The notes under the pieces: model-generated
Databases searched by the model: none
What the model was told of the DNA's origin: nothing
What the model saw: only the letters and a program-made list of their open reading frames with translations
DNA from: Caulobacter sp.
GTDB taxonomy: Bacteria > Pseudomonadota > Alphaproteobacteria > Caulobacterales > Caulobacteraceae
Length of the DNA stretch: 64,000 nucleotides
Assembly (NCBI GenBank): GCA_028291265.1
Contig: JAQGIK010000056.1
Coordinates: 1 to 64,000 of the forward strand
Reading direction: 5' to 3'
Made by a program: the position numbers and the translations under genes
Shown: positions 27,695 to 37,600 of the stretch, piece after piece
How positions within the stretch are numbered: position 1 is the stretch's first letter
How the letters are laid out: each line of letters begins with the position of its first letter

Positions 27695-28623
27695 CACACC
27701 ACCTCCGCATAGAGGCCGGCGCGGTAGAGGCGCATGGCGAAAGCGCGCAGGCCCGACGGCAGGGCCTCGGACAGGGCGGCGAGGCGGGCGGCCTCGCGCA
27801 GCAGGCTGCGGGCCGGCAGGCGGCGGATCAACCTGGCGACCTTGAAGCTGGCGTAGCCGCTGACGACCTGCGGATGGGCCTCGACCACGCGGGCGAAGTT
27901 GGCGGCCGACTGGCGGTACTTGGCGACCAGGGCCGGGGCGGTGTCGAGGCCAAGGTGGCTGGCCGGAATGTCGGGGTGGAGGATCGGCCAGGCCCGCGCG
28001 ACCCGCATGGCCCATTCGACGTCCTCCCAGCCCCAGCCGGTGAAACGCTCGTCGAAGGCCACGGCCTCGAACACCTCGCGGCGGACCAGCAGGTTGGAGG
28101 TGAAGACGTGCTTCTCGGGGTTCAGGGCCCGCTGCCCGGCCGGCAGGCAGTCGCTGCGCAGGGCCATGGCCCGGTGCAGGGCGAAGCGCCGGTCCAGCGG
28201 CGTGCGCTGGAAGGAAAAGCCGCCGAAGGCGACGGCGGCGTCCTGGCCGGCGACGGCCAGCCAGTCGGCGACGAACGTCTCGCTGTCGGGCAGCATGTCG
28301 GCGTCGAGGAAGAGAAGGTGTTTGCCCCGCGCTTCCGACGCCAGCCGGTTGCGGCCCTTGGCCCGGCCGACGTTGGCGGCCAGGCGCACGAAACGGGCCG
28401 GGCAGGGCAGGGCCTGGACGGTTTCGGCGACACGGGCGGCGAGGTCGCCGTCCTTGCCGCCGTCGTCGAGCAGGACGATCTCGATATCGGCCGATTGCGC
28501 GGCGAGCTCACGGGCCAGCCGGGCCGGGTCGTCGCCGAGGAAGGGGATCAGCACCGACAGGCGCGGCTTCGCCTCCGCCCAGAGCGGATTGTCGACGATC
28601 CAGTCGGCGGTGGGGGCGGTCAC
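27694..28623 (-). CDS. hfsG: Glycosyltransferase family 2 (HfsG-like)
   Basis: LSVLIPFLGDDPARLARELAAQ, LLFLDADMLPDSE, GWGWEDVEWAMR; GTG start at 28623 overlaps the hfsF stop. Confidence 0.82.
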   Translation of the reverse strand: MTAPTADWIVDNPLWAEAKPRLSVLIPFLGDDPARLARELAAQSADIEIVLLDDGGKDGDLAARVAETVQALPCPARFVRLAANVGRAKGRNRLASEARGKHLLFLDADMLPDSETFVADWLAVAGQDAAVAFGGFSFQRTPLDRRFALHRAMALRSDCLPAGQRALNPEKHVFTSNLLVRREVFEAVAFDERFTGWGWEDVEWAMRVARAWPILHPDIPASHLGLDTAPALVAKYRQSAANFARVVEAHPQVVSGYASFKVARLIRRLPARSLLREAARLAALSEALPSGLRAFAMRLYRAGLYAEVV

Positions 28624-30068
28624 GCGGCGGCTCCCGATCGCAGGGACCGCAGCAGGGTCCGACCGTGGCTGCGCAGGCCGCCGGCGTCCAGCAGCCAGGC
28701 GGTGACGCCGTAAGCCAAGGCGCCGAGGCCGGCCTTGAGGGCCAGTTCGGGGAGCTCGTCGATGTCCGGCAGGGCCAGGACGACCAGCATCATCGGGATG
28801 CAGGCCAGGCCCGCCCGGATCAGGGTCTCGATCGGCAGGGGCAGGCCGATGACCTTGCGGCCCATCACGAAGGAGGCCAGGGCGCCGGTGGCGTAGCTGG
28901 CGGTCGTCGCCCACATGGCCCCGTCGAGGCCGAAGCGCGGGACCAGGGTCAGGTTGAGCACCAGATTGAGCCCGGCCGGGAAGGTCATGGCCACCATCAA
29001 CAGGCTGGTGCGGCGGCCCAGCGTGAAGGCCTGGTGCAGGTAGTAGGTGGTGATGCCTGAGAAGAAGCCGCCGGCCGCGATCCACGGCACCACCCGGGCC
29101 GCGCCCTGGGCCAGCTGCGGCCCGATCAGCAGTTCCGAGAGTGGCAGCGCGACCAGCGCCAGGCCGACGGCGGCCGGCAGGGTCAGCAGCACCATGAAGC
29201 TGGCCTGTTCCTTCGCCGTCTGCACCAGCGCCGCCTTGCCGCCGCGCTCCAGCGCCGCGACCATGGCCGGGCCGCCGGCCATGCCGAGCCAGACGAAGAC
29301 CACGTCCTGGGTGCGGTTCGCGAGGCTGTAGCCGGCGTGATAGACGCCGACGCTGGCCTCACCGAGGAAGGCCCCCAGCACGAACCGGTCGGTGCTGGAG
29401 ATGACCAGCGCCAGGATCAGCGACAGCGAGATCGGCACGCCGTAGCCGGCGTATTCGCGGGCCCGCACCGGCTGCCAGTGTCCGCCCTTGAACAGCTTCA
29501 GCTCGCCGGGCAGGGCGAACAGAAGGCAGATGGCCGAGATCGCCGCCGAGCCCAGCAGCGGCGAGGCGCCGCCCATGCCGATGGCCGCCAGCACCGCGCC
29601 GATGGCGAAGCCGCCGATGGTCTGGGCGATGTCGAGGGTGGCCGCCGAGGCCACCTCGCCGTCGGCGCGGCGGCGCTCCTGGACCAGCTTGATGCAGCTG
29701 CGGAACAGGATGGCCGCCAGGCCGGCGCTGATCGCCACCTTCAGCGGTTGATGCACCGGGGCCAGCCAGACGGCGGCCCCGGCCAGCAGCGGGAATCCGA
29801 GGCCCAGCATCGACCAGGCCCTGTACAGGGTCATCATGTGGTCGGCGGTCTCGCCCTGCTCGCGGGCCCGAGCCTGGAAACGGGCCATGGCGGCTTCCGT
29901 CCAGGTGAAGAGGGCGGTGTGGCTGAGCACCATGGCCGAGTAGGCGATGGCGTAGACGCCGTAGTCGGCCGGGCTGAGCAGGCGGGTGAAGACGACAATG
30001 GTCAGCAGCCCGACCAGGCCCTGGGCCAGGTTGACGGGCAGATAGCCAAGGACGCCGCGCCAGAACAT
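28620..30068 (-). CDS. hfsF: Oligosaccharide flippase (Wzx-like; HfsF)
   Basis: Polytopic; VLGYLPVNLAQGLVGLLTIVVFTRLLSPADYGVYAIAYS. Confidence 0.85.
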   Translation of the reverse strand: MFWRGVLGYLPVNLAQGLVGLLTIVVFTRLLSPADYGVYAIAYSAMVLSHTALFTWTEAAMARFQARAREQGETADHMMTLYRAWSMLGLGFPLLAGAAVWLAPVHQPLKVAISAGLAAILFRSCIKLVQERRRADGEVASAATLDIAQTIGGFAIGAVLAAIGMGGASPLLGSAAISAICLLFALPGELKLFKGGHWQPVRAREYAGYGVPISLSLILALVISSTDRFVLGAFLGEASVGVYHAGYSLANRTQDVVFVWLGMAGGPAMVAALERGGKAALVQTAKEQASFMVLLTLPAAVGLALVALPLSELLIGPQLAQGAARVVPWIAAGGFFSGITTYYLHQAFTLGRRTSLLMVAMTFPAGLNLVLNLTLVPRFGLDGAMWATTASYATGALASFVMGRKVIGLPLPIETLIRAGLACIPMMLVVLALPDIDELPELALKAGLGALAYGVTAWLLDAGGLRSHGRTLLRSLRSGAAA

Positions 30069-30072
30069 CGCT

Positions 30073-31644
30073 TCAGCGCACCACGTGCCGGTCGCCCAGC
30101 AGGCAGGGGATGGTCATGGCCATGATGTAGAGGTCGAGCCAGAAGGACTGGCGCTCGATGTAGTCGATGTCGAGGGCCACCCGGCGCTGCACCAGCTCGG
30201 GCGTGTCGACCGGGCCGCGCGAGCCGTTGACGGCGGCCCAGCCGGTCATGCCGGGCTTGAGGCGGTGGCGGTGGGCATATTCCATGACCAGCCGCGAGCT
30301 TTCGGTGTCGCCGGTCTTCATGCCGACGGCGTGGGGGCGGGGGCCGACCAGGCTCATCTCGCCGGCCAGCACGTTGAACAGCTGCGGCAGCTCGTCGAGG
30401 CTGGTGCGGCGGATGAAGCGGCCGACCGGGGTGACGCGGTCGTCGCCGCCGGTGACCTGCCGGCTGGCCGTGTGGTCGGTCAGCTCGTGCTTCATCGAGC
30501 GGAACTTCCAGACGCGGATTTCCTCGTTGTTGAAGCCGTGGCGGCGCTGGCGGAAGAAGACCGGGCCGGGGCTGTCGAGCTTGATCAGCACGGCGACCAT
30601 GGCCATCACGGGCGCCAGCAGCACCAGCGCCAGGGCGCCGACGCCGAGGTCCTGCAGGCGCTTGAGGGCGGCGCGTTTCTCGTCGGTGGCGACGCCGGAG
30701 ACCCGGGCCAGCGGGGCGTCGGCGATGCGGCTGATGACGGCGGTGCGGGCGGCGTCGCCGTCGAGGTCGACGACCAGGCAGATGTCGTTGGGCAGCACGC
30801 TCAGCCGCTCGGTGATCATCCGCACGCGGCCCTTGGCGGCCGAGGTGACGGCGATCACCACCTGGTCGACATAGGGCATGATCCGGTGGCCGATCAGGGC
30901 GTCGAGGTCGCCCAGCACCGGCACGCCCTGGATCTTCGCCGGGGCCCGGCCGAGGCGGTCGTCGAAGACGCCCACGACATTGACCTCACGCGAGGCGAGG
31001 GCGGCGGTGATCAGTTTCCCGGCGGCCTCGTTGGCCCCGACGATGACGATGTTGGGGGTCAGGAAGCCGGCGTTGCGCCAACGCCGGACCATGCCCCACC
31101 AGATGGCCTGCAGCACGGCCAGGCTGACGAAGGCCATGGCGAACCAGGAGGTCAGCACCGGCGACGGCGGCGCGCCGCCGACCAGCCAGACGCCGGCTGT
31201 CAGCATGACCCCGGCCAGGCCGAACCCGGCCAGCAGCCGCACCATGCGGGTCCACAGCCGCCCGTAACGCGGAAACCGGTAGAGGCCGACGCCCCCCAGC
31301 AGCCAGGCCAGCGCCAGGGCCCCGGCGGCATAGGGCGCCACCTGCCCCAGGCTGGCTTTGATCCAGCCCTGCGGCGTGGCGATATGGGCCCCGACGATGG
31401 CCAGCGCCGCCAGCGAGCCGACGTCGACGATGCGGAACAGCCGTCCGACCAACTGGCCCTGGATGCGGTTACGCAAGGGGGTCAGGCGGCCGGGCCGCAG
31501 GGGACCGCGACGGTCGCTGTCCCCGTCCTCGGCTTGGGGGGCCTCCGGCGGGGCGACCAGGCCGCGGCGCATATCGTCGCGCAGGGCCTTGGCGGCGGCG
31601 ACCCAGGGCTCATCGGCAGGCTGCGGGATGGGGGAAATGGTCAT
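30073..31644 (-). CDS. hfsE: Polyprenyl-phosphate sugar-1-phosphate transferase (HfsE-like)
   Basis: KLDSPGPVFFRQRRHGFNNEEIRVWKFRSM, RRTSLDELPQLFNVLAGEMSLVGPRPHAV. Confidence 0.88.
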   Translation of the reverse strand: MTISPIPQPADEPWVAAAKALRDDMRRGLVAPPEAPQAEDGDSDRRGPLRPGRLTPLRNRIQGQLVGRLFRIVDVGSLAALAIVGAHIATPQGWIKASLGQVAPYAAGALALAWLLGGVGLYRFPRYGRLWTRMVRLLAGFGLAGVMLTAGVWLVGGAPPSPVLTSWFAMAFVSLAVLQAIWWGMVRRWRNAGFLTPNIVIVGANEAAGKLITAALASREVNVVGVFDDRLGRAPAKIQGVPVLGDLDALIGHRIMPYVDQVVIAVTSAAKGRVRMITERLSVLPNDICLVVDLDGDAARTAVISRIADAPLARVSGVATDEKRAALKRLQDLGVGALALVLLAPVMAMVAVLIKLDSPGPVFFRQRRHGFNNEEIRVWKFRSMKHELTDHTASRQVTGGDDRVTPVGRFIRRTSLDELPQLFNVLAGEMSLVGPRPHAVGMKTGDTESSRLVMEYAHRHRLKPGMTGWAAVNGSRGPVDTPELVQRRVALDIDYIERQSFWLDLYIMAMTIPCLLGDRHVVR

Positions 31645-31760
31645 GGCGGCGAAACCTTGCCACGGCGCCCCTGATCACCCGGTTAACACCGTTCCTCCAG
31701 CAGGTTGTTTGCGGCGATTGCAACCGCGCCCCGAACCGGCTATCAGCGCCCCTCGCCTGG

Positions 31761-31853
<93 letters not shown>

Positions 31854-31870
31854 GGCGTTTTTCCCTTCCC

Positions 31871-32575
31871 TCATAGTTCCCGCGGCGCCGGCCGCACGGC
31901 GCGCCAGATCGCCAGCCCCAGCAGCGGCAGCCAGGCCAGCAGGAAGCTGAGGGTCAGCAGGTTCAGATTGCGCGCGTCGCTGAAGGCGGCCAGCACGCCG
32001 ACGGCCGGGGCCAGCAGCAGGATGCCCAGGATCCAGCGGCGCGGCGGCTTTTCGAGGCAGACGGCGGCCAGGATCAGGGCGTGGGCGGCCAGCGCCGCGA
32101 ACTTGACCCAGGCGGCGGTGGAGGAGGTGGGCAACAGGGCGGCCTGGGGTTCCAGGGTGGGGGTGATCTTCAACAGGGTGAAGGTCTCGACGTAGTCGGC
32201 GGCCAGGGCGACGACGGCGGCGAGGATGGCCAGCAGGATCGGCAGGCGCAGCTTTCCGCCGGAGACGAACAGGGCCGCGAAGATGGCGAACAGGGTGTAG
32301 CTGGGGATGTAGGCGGCCACATCCAACTGGTTGATGGCGTCCACGGCGTCGATGCTCAGGCCCCGGCAGGGATCGACCGGGTCGCCGAAGATGTTGGTCA
32401 ACTCCTGCGCCTTGCGGGCGAACTCGAACTGGATGACGGCGCCGTCGCTCAGGCAGCCGGCCGCCGCCTTCACCGGTCCCAGCAGGCGGAAGGCGACGGT
32501 GACCGCCAGCGAGACCAGGCCCGCGACGCCGGCCAGAATGGCCCACAGGCGCGGTGTTCCGATTGTTCGATCCAT
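31871..32575 (-). CDS. Polytopic membrane protein of unknown function
   Basis: MDRTIGTPRLWAILAGVAGLVSLAVTVAF and several further TM segments. Confidence 0.75.
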   Translation of the reverse strand: MDRTIGTPRLWAILAGVAGLVSLAVTVAFRLLGPVKAAAGCLSDGAVIQFEFARKAQELTNIFGDPVDPCRGLSIDAVDAINQLDVAAYIPSYTLFAIFAALFVSGGKLRLPILLAILAAVVALAADYVETFTLLKITPTLEPQAALLPTSSTAAWVKFAALAAHALILAAVCLEKPPRRWILGILLLAPAVGVLAAFSDARNLNLLTLSFLLAWLPLLGLAIWRAVRPAPREL

Positions 32576-32687
32576 GGCGATCCCTCCGAATTCAGACCGA
32601 CTGTGCCGAACAGCGGCCTCGGACGGCAAGAGGCTTTGCAGGCCCGGGTGACGGCGGCATCCTGACAGCGAACTGGGGAGCGCCGTC

Positions 32688-33356
32688 ATGATCGCCTTCG
32701 AGACCCTCCGCGCCCGCGCCGCCGCCCGCAAGGGCGGGGACGCGGCCCTGGCCGCGCTGATGCCGGCGATGAAGACGCCGGCCGAACTGACGGCCATTCC
32801 CGATGATCGCTGGTTGTCGATGATCAGTCGCTGCGTGTTTCAGGCGGGTTTCTCCTGGAGCGTGGTCGAGAAGAAATGGCCGGGGTTCGAGACGGCCTTC
32901 TGGGGTTTCGATCCGGGCCGCTGCCGGGCCATGGACGACGAGGCGTTCGACGCCCTGCTGAAGGACACCGGGATCATCCGCAACGGGGCCAAGGTGCGCA
33001 GCGTGCCGCTGAACGCGGCCCTGCTGATGGATCTGGCGGCCGAGCACGGCAGCGCCGGCAGGTGTTTCGCCGACTGGCCGGCGGAGGACTATGTCGGGCT
33101 CCTGGAGATGTTGAAGCGGCGGGGGGACCGGCTCGGCGGCGGGGCCGGGGCGATGGCGATGCGGTTCATGGGCCGGGACGGCTGGGTGCTGTCCCAGGCC
33201 GTGGTCAAGGCGCTGACCGGCGCCGGCGTGGTCGATGGACCGGTGACCTCGAAGACGGCGCAGCGGGCGATCCAGAAGGCGTTCAGCAACTGGGCCGACG
33301 AGAGCGGAGCGCCGTTCGCCCATATCAGCCGAACCCTGGCCCTCAGCGTCGATTGA
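32688..33356 (+). CDS. DNA-3-methyladenine glycosylase I family protein
   Basis: MISRCVFQAGFSWSVVEKKWPGFETAFWGFDP, LLKDTGIIRNGAKV. Confidence 0.85.
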   Translation: MIAFETLRARAAARKGGDAALAALMPAMKTPAELTAIPDDRWLSMISRCVFQAGFSWSVVEKKWPGFETAFWGFDPGRCRAMDDEAFDALLKDTGIIRNGAKVRSVPLNAALLMDLAAEHGSAGRCFADWPAEDYVGLLEMLKRRGDRLGGGAGAMAMRFMGRDGWVLSQAVVKALTGAGVVDGPVTSKTAQRAIQKAFSNWADESGAPFAHISRTLALSVD

Positions 33357-33397
33357 CGGGCGACGCGCTACTCAATCTGGGCAGCTTGTCAAACTGG

Positions 33398-33412
33398 TTA
33401 ACGCATGTTTAC
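33398..33412. promoter_or_regulatory. Candidate CtrA-type site TTAA-CGCATGT-TTAC
   Basis: One mismatch from TTAAN7TTAA; upstream of the csgG-like gene. Confidence 0.35.
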
Positions 33413-33655
33413 TGTCGGTAGATCGACGATGCGTCTCCCGTTTTCGTTTTACTACCTATGGGTCACGCTCGCCTGTTCAGTTGAGTGCTTACCTGGTGAC
33501 GGTCGCTGGGGGCGGCCATCGCGAGTGAGGCGTCCCGCCACCCCAAGGGTGTTGCGGCGGGACCGACGGCGCCGCTGATCCTGTCAGCAGATTTTCGACG
33601 CCGAGATCGGGGGACCCTGGTTCCCCGGCGCGCTTGAGGCTGGTGGGGGAATACC

Positions 33656-34615
33656 ATGGCGTTGAAGGCCCTTCTGCGCGGCTGCATGGCCGCGTCCATA
33701 TTTCTGTCGGCGCCGCTCTGGCTGATGGCCACTGGCCAGGCGTTGGCGGCCCAGGCGGTTCCGCCGCCGGCCTTCACCGGGCTCAAGAAGACGGTCGCCG
33801 TCGACCTGTTCGGCGGCGCCGAGCTGACGGCCGGGCAGGTGGCCTCCGACGGCATGACCGCCATGCTGACCGACGTCCTGATCAACGATGGCCGGTTCGT
33901 CGTGGTCGAGCGCCAGTCCCTGACCAGCATCCAGACCGAACAGCAGCTGGGCCAGACCGGCGCGACGACGGCCGAAACCGCCGCCCAGTCCAATCGCCTG
34001 ATCGGCGCGCGCTTCATCGTCAAAGGAGCGATCACCAAATACAACCCGTCGGCCGGCGGGGGCGGCGTCAACGTCGGCGGTTTCGGCGGCGGCCTGCTTG
34101 GCGCGGGCGCCAGCAGCAAGACCGCGACGGTGACCATCTCCCTGCGCCTGATCGACACCACCACCGGCCAGGTTGTCTCAACGTTCAACGGCACGGGTTC
34201 GGCCAGCAGCCAGCGGGCCGACGCCGGGCTGGTGAACAGCAAGGGCGGCACCCTTGGCCTGAACGGCTTCCGCGAAACCTCCCTGGGCAAGGCCCTGGAG
34301 GACGCCATCAAGAAGGCGGTCGCCAAGATCGGGTTGGACGTCGGCAAGATTCCCTGGACCGGCCTCGTCGTCGATAACCGCGGCGGCCAGATCTACCTCA
34401 ACGCCGGCGCCGACCAGAACGTGCAGCCCGGCATGGCCTTCGCCGTCTTCCGGCAGGGCGAGACCATCACCGATCCGGGCACCGGCGCCGTGCTGGACAC
34501 CAGTTTCGAACGGGTCGGCACCGTCAGGGTCGACAGCGTCCGGGAGAAGATATCCATCGGCCAGATGGTCGATGGCCAGCCGCCGATGCGCGGCGACCTG
34601 CTGAAAGCGCAATAG
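33656..34615 (+). CDS. CsgG/HfaB-like outer-membrane secretion-family protein
   Basis: KKTVAVDLFGGAELTAGQVASDGMTAMLTDVLINDGRFVVVERQSLTSIQTEQQLGQTG; ARFIVKGAITKYNPSAGGGG; EDAIKKAVAKIG. Confidence 0.85.
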   Translation: MALKALLRGCMAASIFLSAPLWLMATGQALAAQAVPPPAFTGLKKTVAVDLFGGAELTAGQVASDGMTAMLTDVLINDGRFVVVERQSLTSIQTEQQLGQTGATTAETAAQSNRLIGARFIVKGAITKYNPSAGGGGVNVGGFGGGLLGAGASSKTATVTISLRLIDTTTGQVVSTFNGTGSASSQRADAGLVNSKGGTLGLNGFRETSLGKALEDAIKKAVAKIGLDVGKIPWTGLVVDNRGGQIYLNAGADQNVQPGMAFAVFRQGETITDPGTGAVLDTSFERVGTVRVDSVREKISIGQMVDGQPPMRGDLLKAQ

Positions 34616-34676
34616 CCGCCGTCCCAGGCGCGCCGCGCCCGACAAGCGATGGGGGTCAAGCCCCCGGGAGCCACCG

Positions 34677-37600
34677 ATGAAACTCTTCCGCATCGCCGCC
34701 ATTCTCAGCAGCGCCCTGCTGTTGCTTTCCGCCGGCGCCGCCGCCGCCCAGGGGCGGCCGCAGCCCCTTCCGCCGCAGGGCGGCTTCGACGTCGGGGTCC
34801 GGAAGACGGCGGTCGGCCCGGTGGTCCAGGGCCAGCCGGCCCGCTTCTCCATCCAGGTCAGCAACAACGGCCAGGGACAGATTCCCGGCAATTTCGGGAT
34901 CACCGTCACCGACACCCTGTCGGGGGTCTTCGGCCCGCCGATCAGCGCCAGCGGCCCCGGTTGGACCTGTACGGTGGTCGGCCAGGTGGTGACCTGCCGC
35001 TACACCCTGCCGCTCGCGCCCGGCGCCGTCGCGCCGCCGATCACCATAACCGCCACGCCGCGGGACACCGGCAGCTATTCGAACTGCGCCAGCGTGACCC
35101 TGAACGGCCCGGTCCCGGACTCCAACGCCTCCAACAACCGTAGCTGCATCGACGGCCCGATCGCCGGCGGCGGTCAGAAACGCCATGACCTGGCGCTGCG
35201 CAAGCTCGGCCCCGGCCCGGTCAAGATCGGCCAGCCGGCCACCTTCCAGCTCCTCGTCCTCAACCGCGGCCCCGCCGTCGTCAACAGCGCCAGCGGCGTC
35301 CAGGTCGTCGACACCCTGCCGGCCAACTTCTCGCCGCCGGTGACAGCCGGCGGCAGCGGCTGGTTCTGCCAGGTCTCCTACCTGACGGTTACCTGCACCT
35401 ACAACGGCCCGCCGGTCGCGGCGGGAGGCTCGCTGCCGCCCATCGCCGTGACCGCCACGGTCCGCAGCGAAGGGGCCTGGCGCAACTGCGCCACCGTCCG
35501 CCTGCGGGTGGGTGAGGACACCAACCCCGGCGACAACACCGGTTGCGTCGACGGCGTGGCCGGCGGCGGCGGCAACGGCCGCATCCCCGACCTGTCGATC
35601 CGCAAGACCGGCCCCGGCCCGGTGACGGTCGGTCAGCCAGTCAGCTTCGGCCTGCAGGTGACCAACAACGGTCCCGGCCCGGTCAGCGGGGCCAGCGGCA
35701 TCCAGGTGGTCGACCAGCTGCCGGCCGGCTTCACCGGCCCGGTCAGCGCCTCCGGCGCCGGCTGGACCTGCGTGGTGTCCGGCTCGGGACCCTTCCTGGT
35801 CACCTGCAACTACGTCGGCGGGCCGTTCCCGGCCGGCGCCCAGCTGCCGCTGATCACCGTCAGCGCCACGGCGGGCGGGCAGGGCGGTTACGTCAACTGC
35901 GCCAACGTCAAGCTGGTGCGCGGCCCTGACGCCGACCCGAAGAACGACCGCAGCTGTGTCGAGGGCCCGATCAAGCCCAAAGCCGGCAAGATCGACGTCG
36001 GGATCAAGAAGTCCGGTCCCGGGGTCGTGCCGTACGGCCAGACGGGGACCTTCACCCTCAACCCCTACAACACCGGCCCAGCGACGATCACCAGCGCCAT
36101 GGGCCTGGTGGTCACCGATACCCTGCCGATCAACTTCGGCGGCCCGGTGTCGGCCAACGGCTCGCCCGACTGGAACTGCTCCGTGTCTGGCTCCGGCAAC
36201 GGCAGCATGCCGCCCTTCACCGTGACCTGCGTCTACGTCGGCAACAACGCCGCGCCGGGGTCCTCGATGGGCCAGATCACCATCACCGCCGTCGGCCGGG
36301 GCTACGGGACCTGGGACAACTGCGCCAACATCGTCTTCCGGCAACCGGCCGGCAATCTCAGCCCGGTCCCGGACGTCCGGCCGGCGGACAACACCAGCTG
36401 CGTCAAGGGCGAGGTGGTCAAGGCCAAGAAATACGACGTCCGTATCCAGAAGAAGGGCCCCGGCCCGGTCATCGTCGGCCAGACCGCGACCTTCACCCTG
36501 TATCCCGCCAACGTCGGTCCGACGCCGGTCGACAGCAACAGCGGCGTCGTCGTCACCGACAGCCTGCCGGCCCCGCCGTTCAGCGCGCCGGTCACCGTCA
36601 ACGGCGGCTCCGACTGGGACTGCTCGGCGACCGTCGGCCTGAACGTCAGTTGCCTCTACCGCGGTCCGGCCGTCGGCGCGGGCGCCGCCCTGCCGACCAT
36701 CACCATCGACGTCCTGGTCCGTAAACCCGGTAGCTACGTCAACTGCGCCGTGATCGCCCTGACCAAGGTCGGTCCCGACGCCAATCCCCAGGACAACCGC
36801 TCCTGCGTCGAGGGCCCCTCGAGCGAGCAGAAGAAGGTCGATGTCGGGATCAAGAAGTCCGGTCCCGGGGTCGTGCCGTACGGCCAGACGGGGACCTTCA
36901 CCCTCAACCCTTACAACACCGGCCCGGCGACGATCACCAGCACCATGGGCCTGGTGGTCACCGACACCCTGCCGGTCAATTTCGGCGGCCCGGTAACGGT
37001 CAACGGTTCGCCCGACTGGGGCTGCACCGTGGCCGGGTCCGGTAACGGCAGCATGCCGCCCTTCACCGTGACCTGCGTCTACGTCGGCAACGGCGCGACG
37101 CCCGGGTCTTCGATGAGCCCGATCACCATCACCGCCGTCGGGCGGGGCTACGGGACCTGGAGCAACTGCGCCAACATCGTCTTCAAGCAGCCGGCCGGCA
37201 ATCTCAGCACGGTTCCGGACGTCGCCCCGGCCGACAACCGCTCCTGCATCAAGGGCGAGGTGGTCAAGGCCGAGAAGTACGACGTCAAGATCGACAAGAA
37301 GCTGCAGGGGCCGTTGGTCGTCGGCGGCCTGGCGGGCTTCACCCTCTATCCGACCAACGTCGGGCCCGCGACCATCGACATGAACAGCGGCGTCTACGTC
37401 ACCGACACCCTGCAGTCGCCGCCGTTCGGCACGCCGGTGACCTGGGCGGCCTCCAGCGCCTGGTGGGACTGTTCCGCCAGCAGCGGCCTCACCGTCAGTT
37501 GCCACTACATCGGCCCGGCCAGGGCGGCCGGGGTCATCCTGCCGCCGATCAGCATCACCTCGCCGGTGATCAAGGGCGGCGGCTTCGTCAACTGCGCCGA

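Noticed and set aside
30085-31674. 529-aa plus-strand ORF opposite hfsE
   Set aside because: Antisense shadow; sense strand has canonical sugar-transferase motifs.
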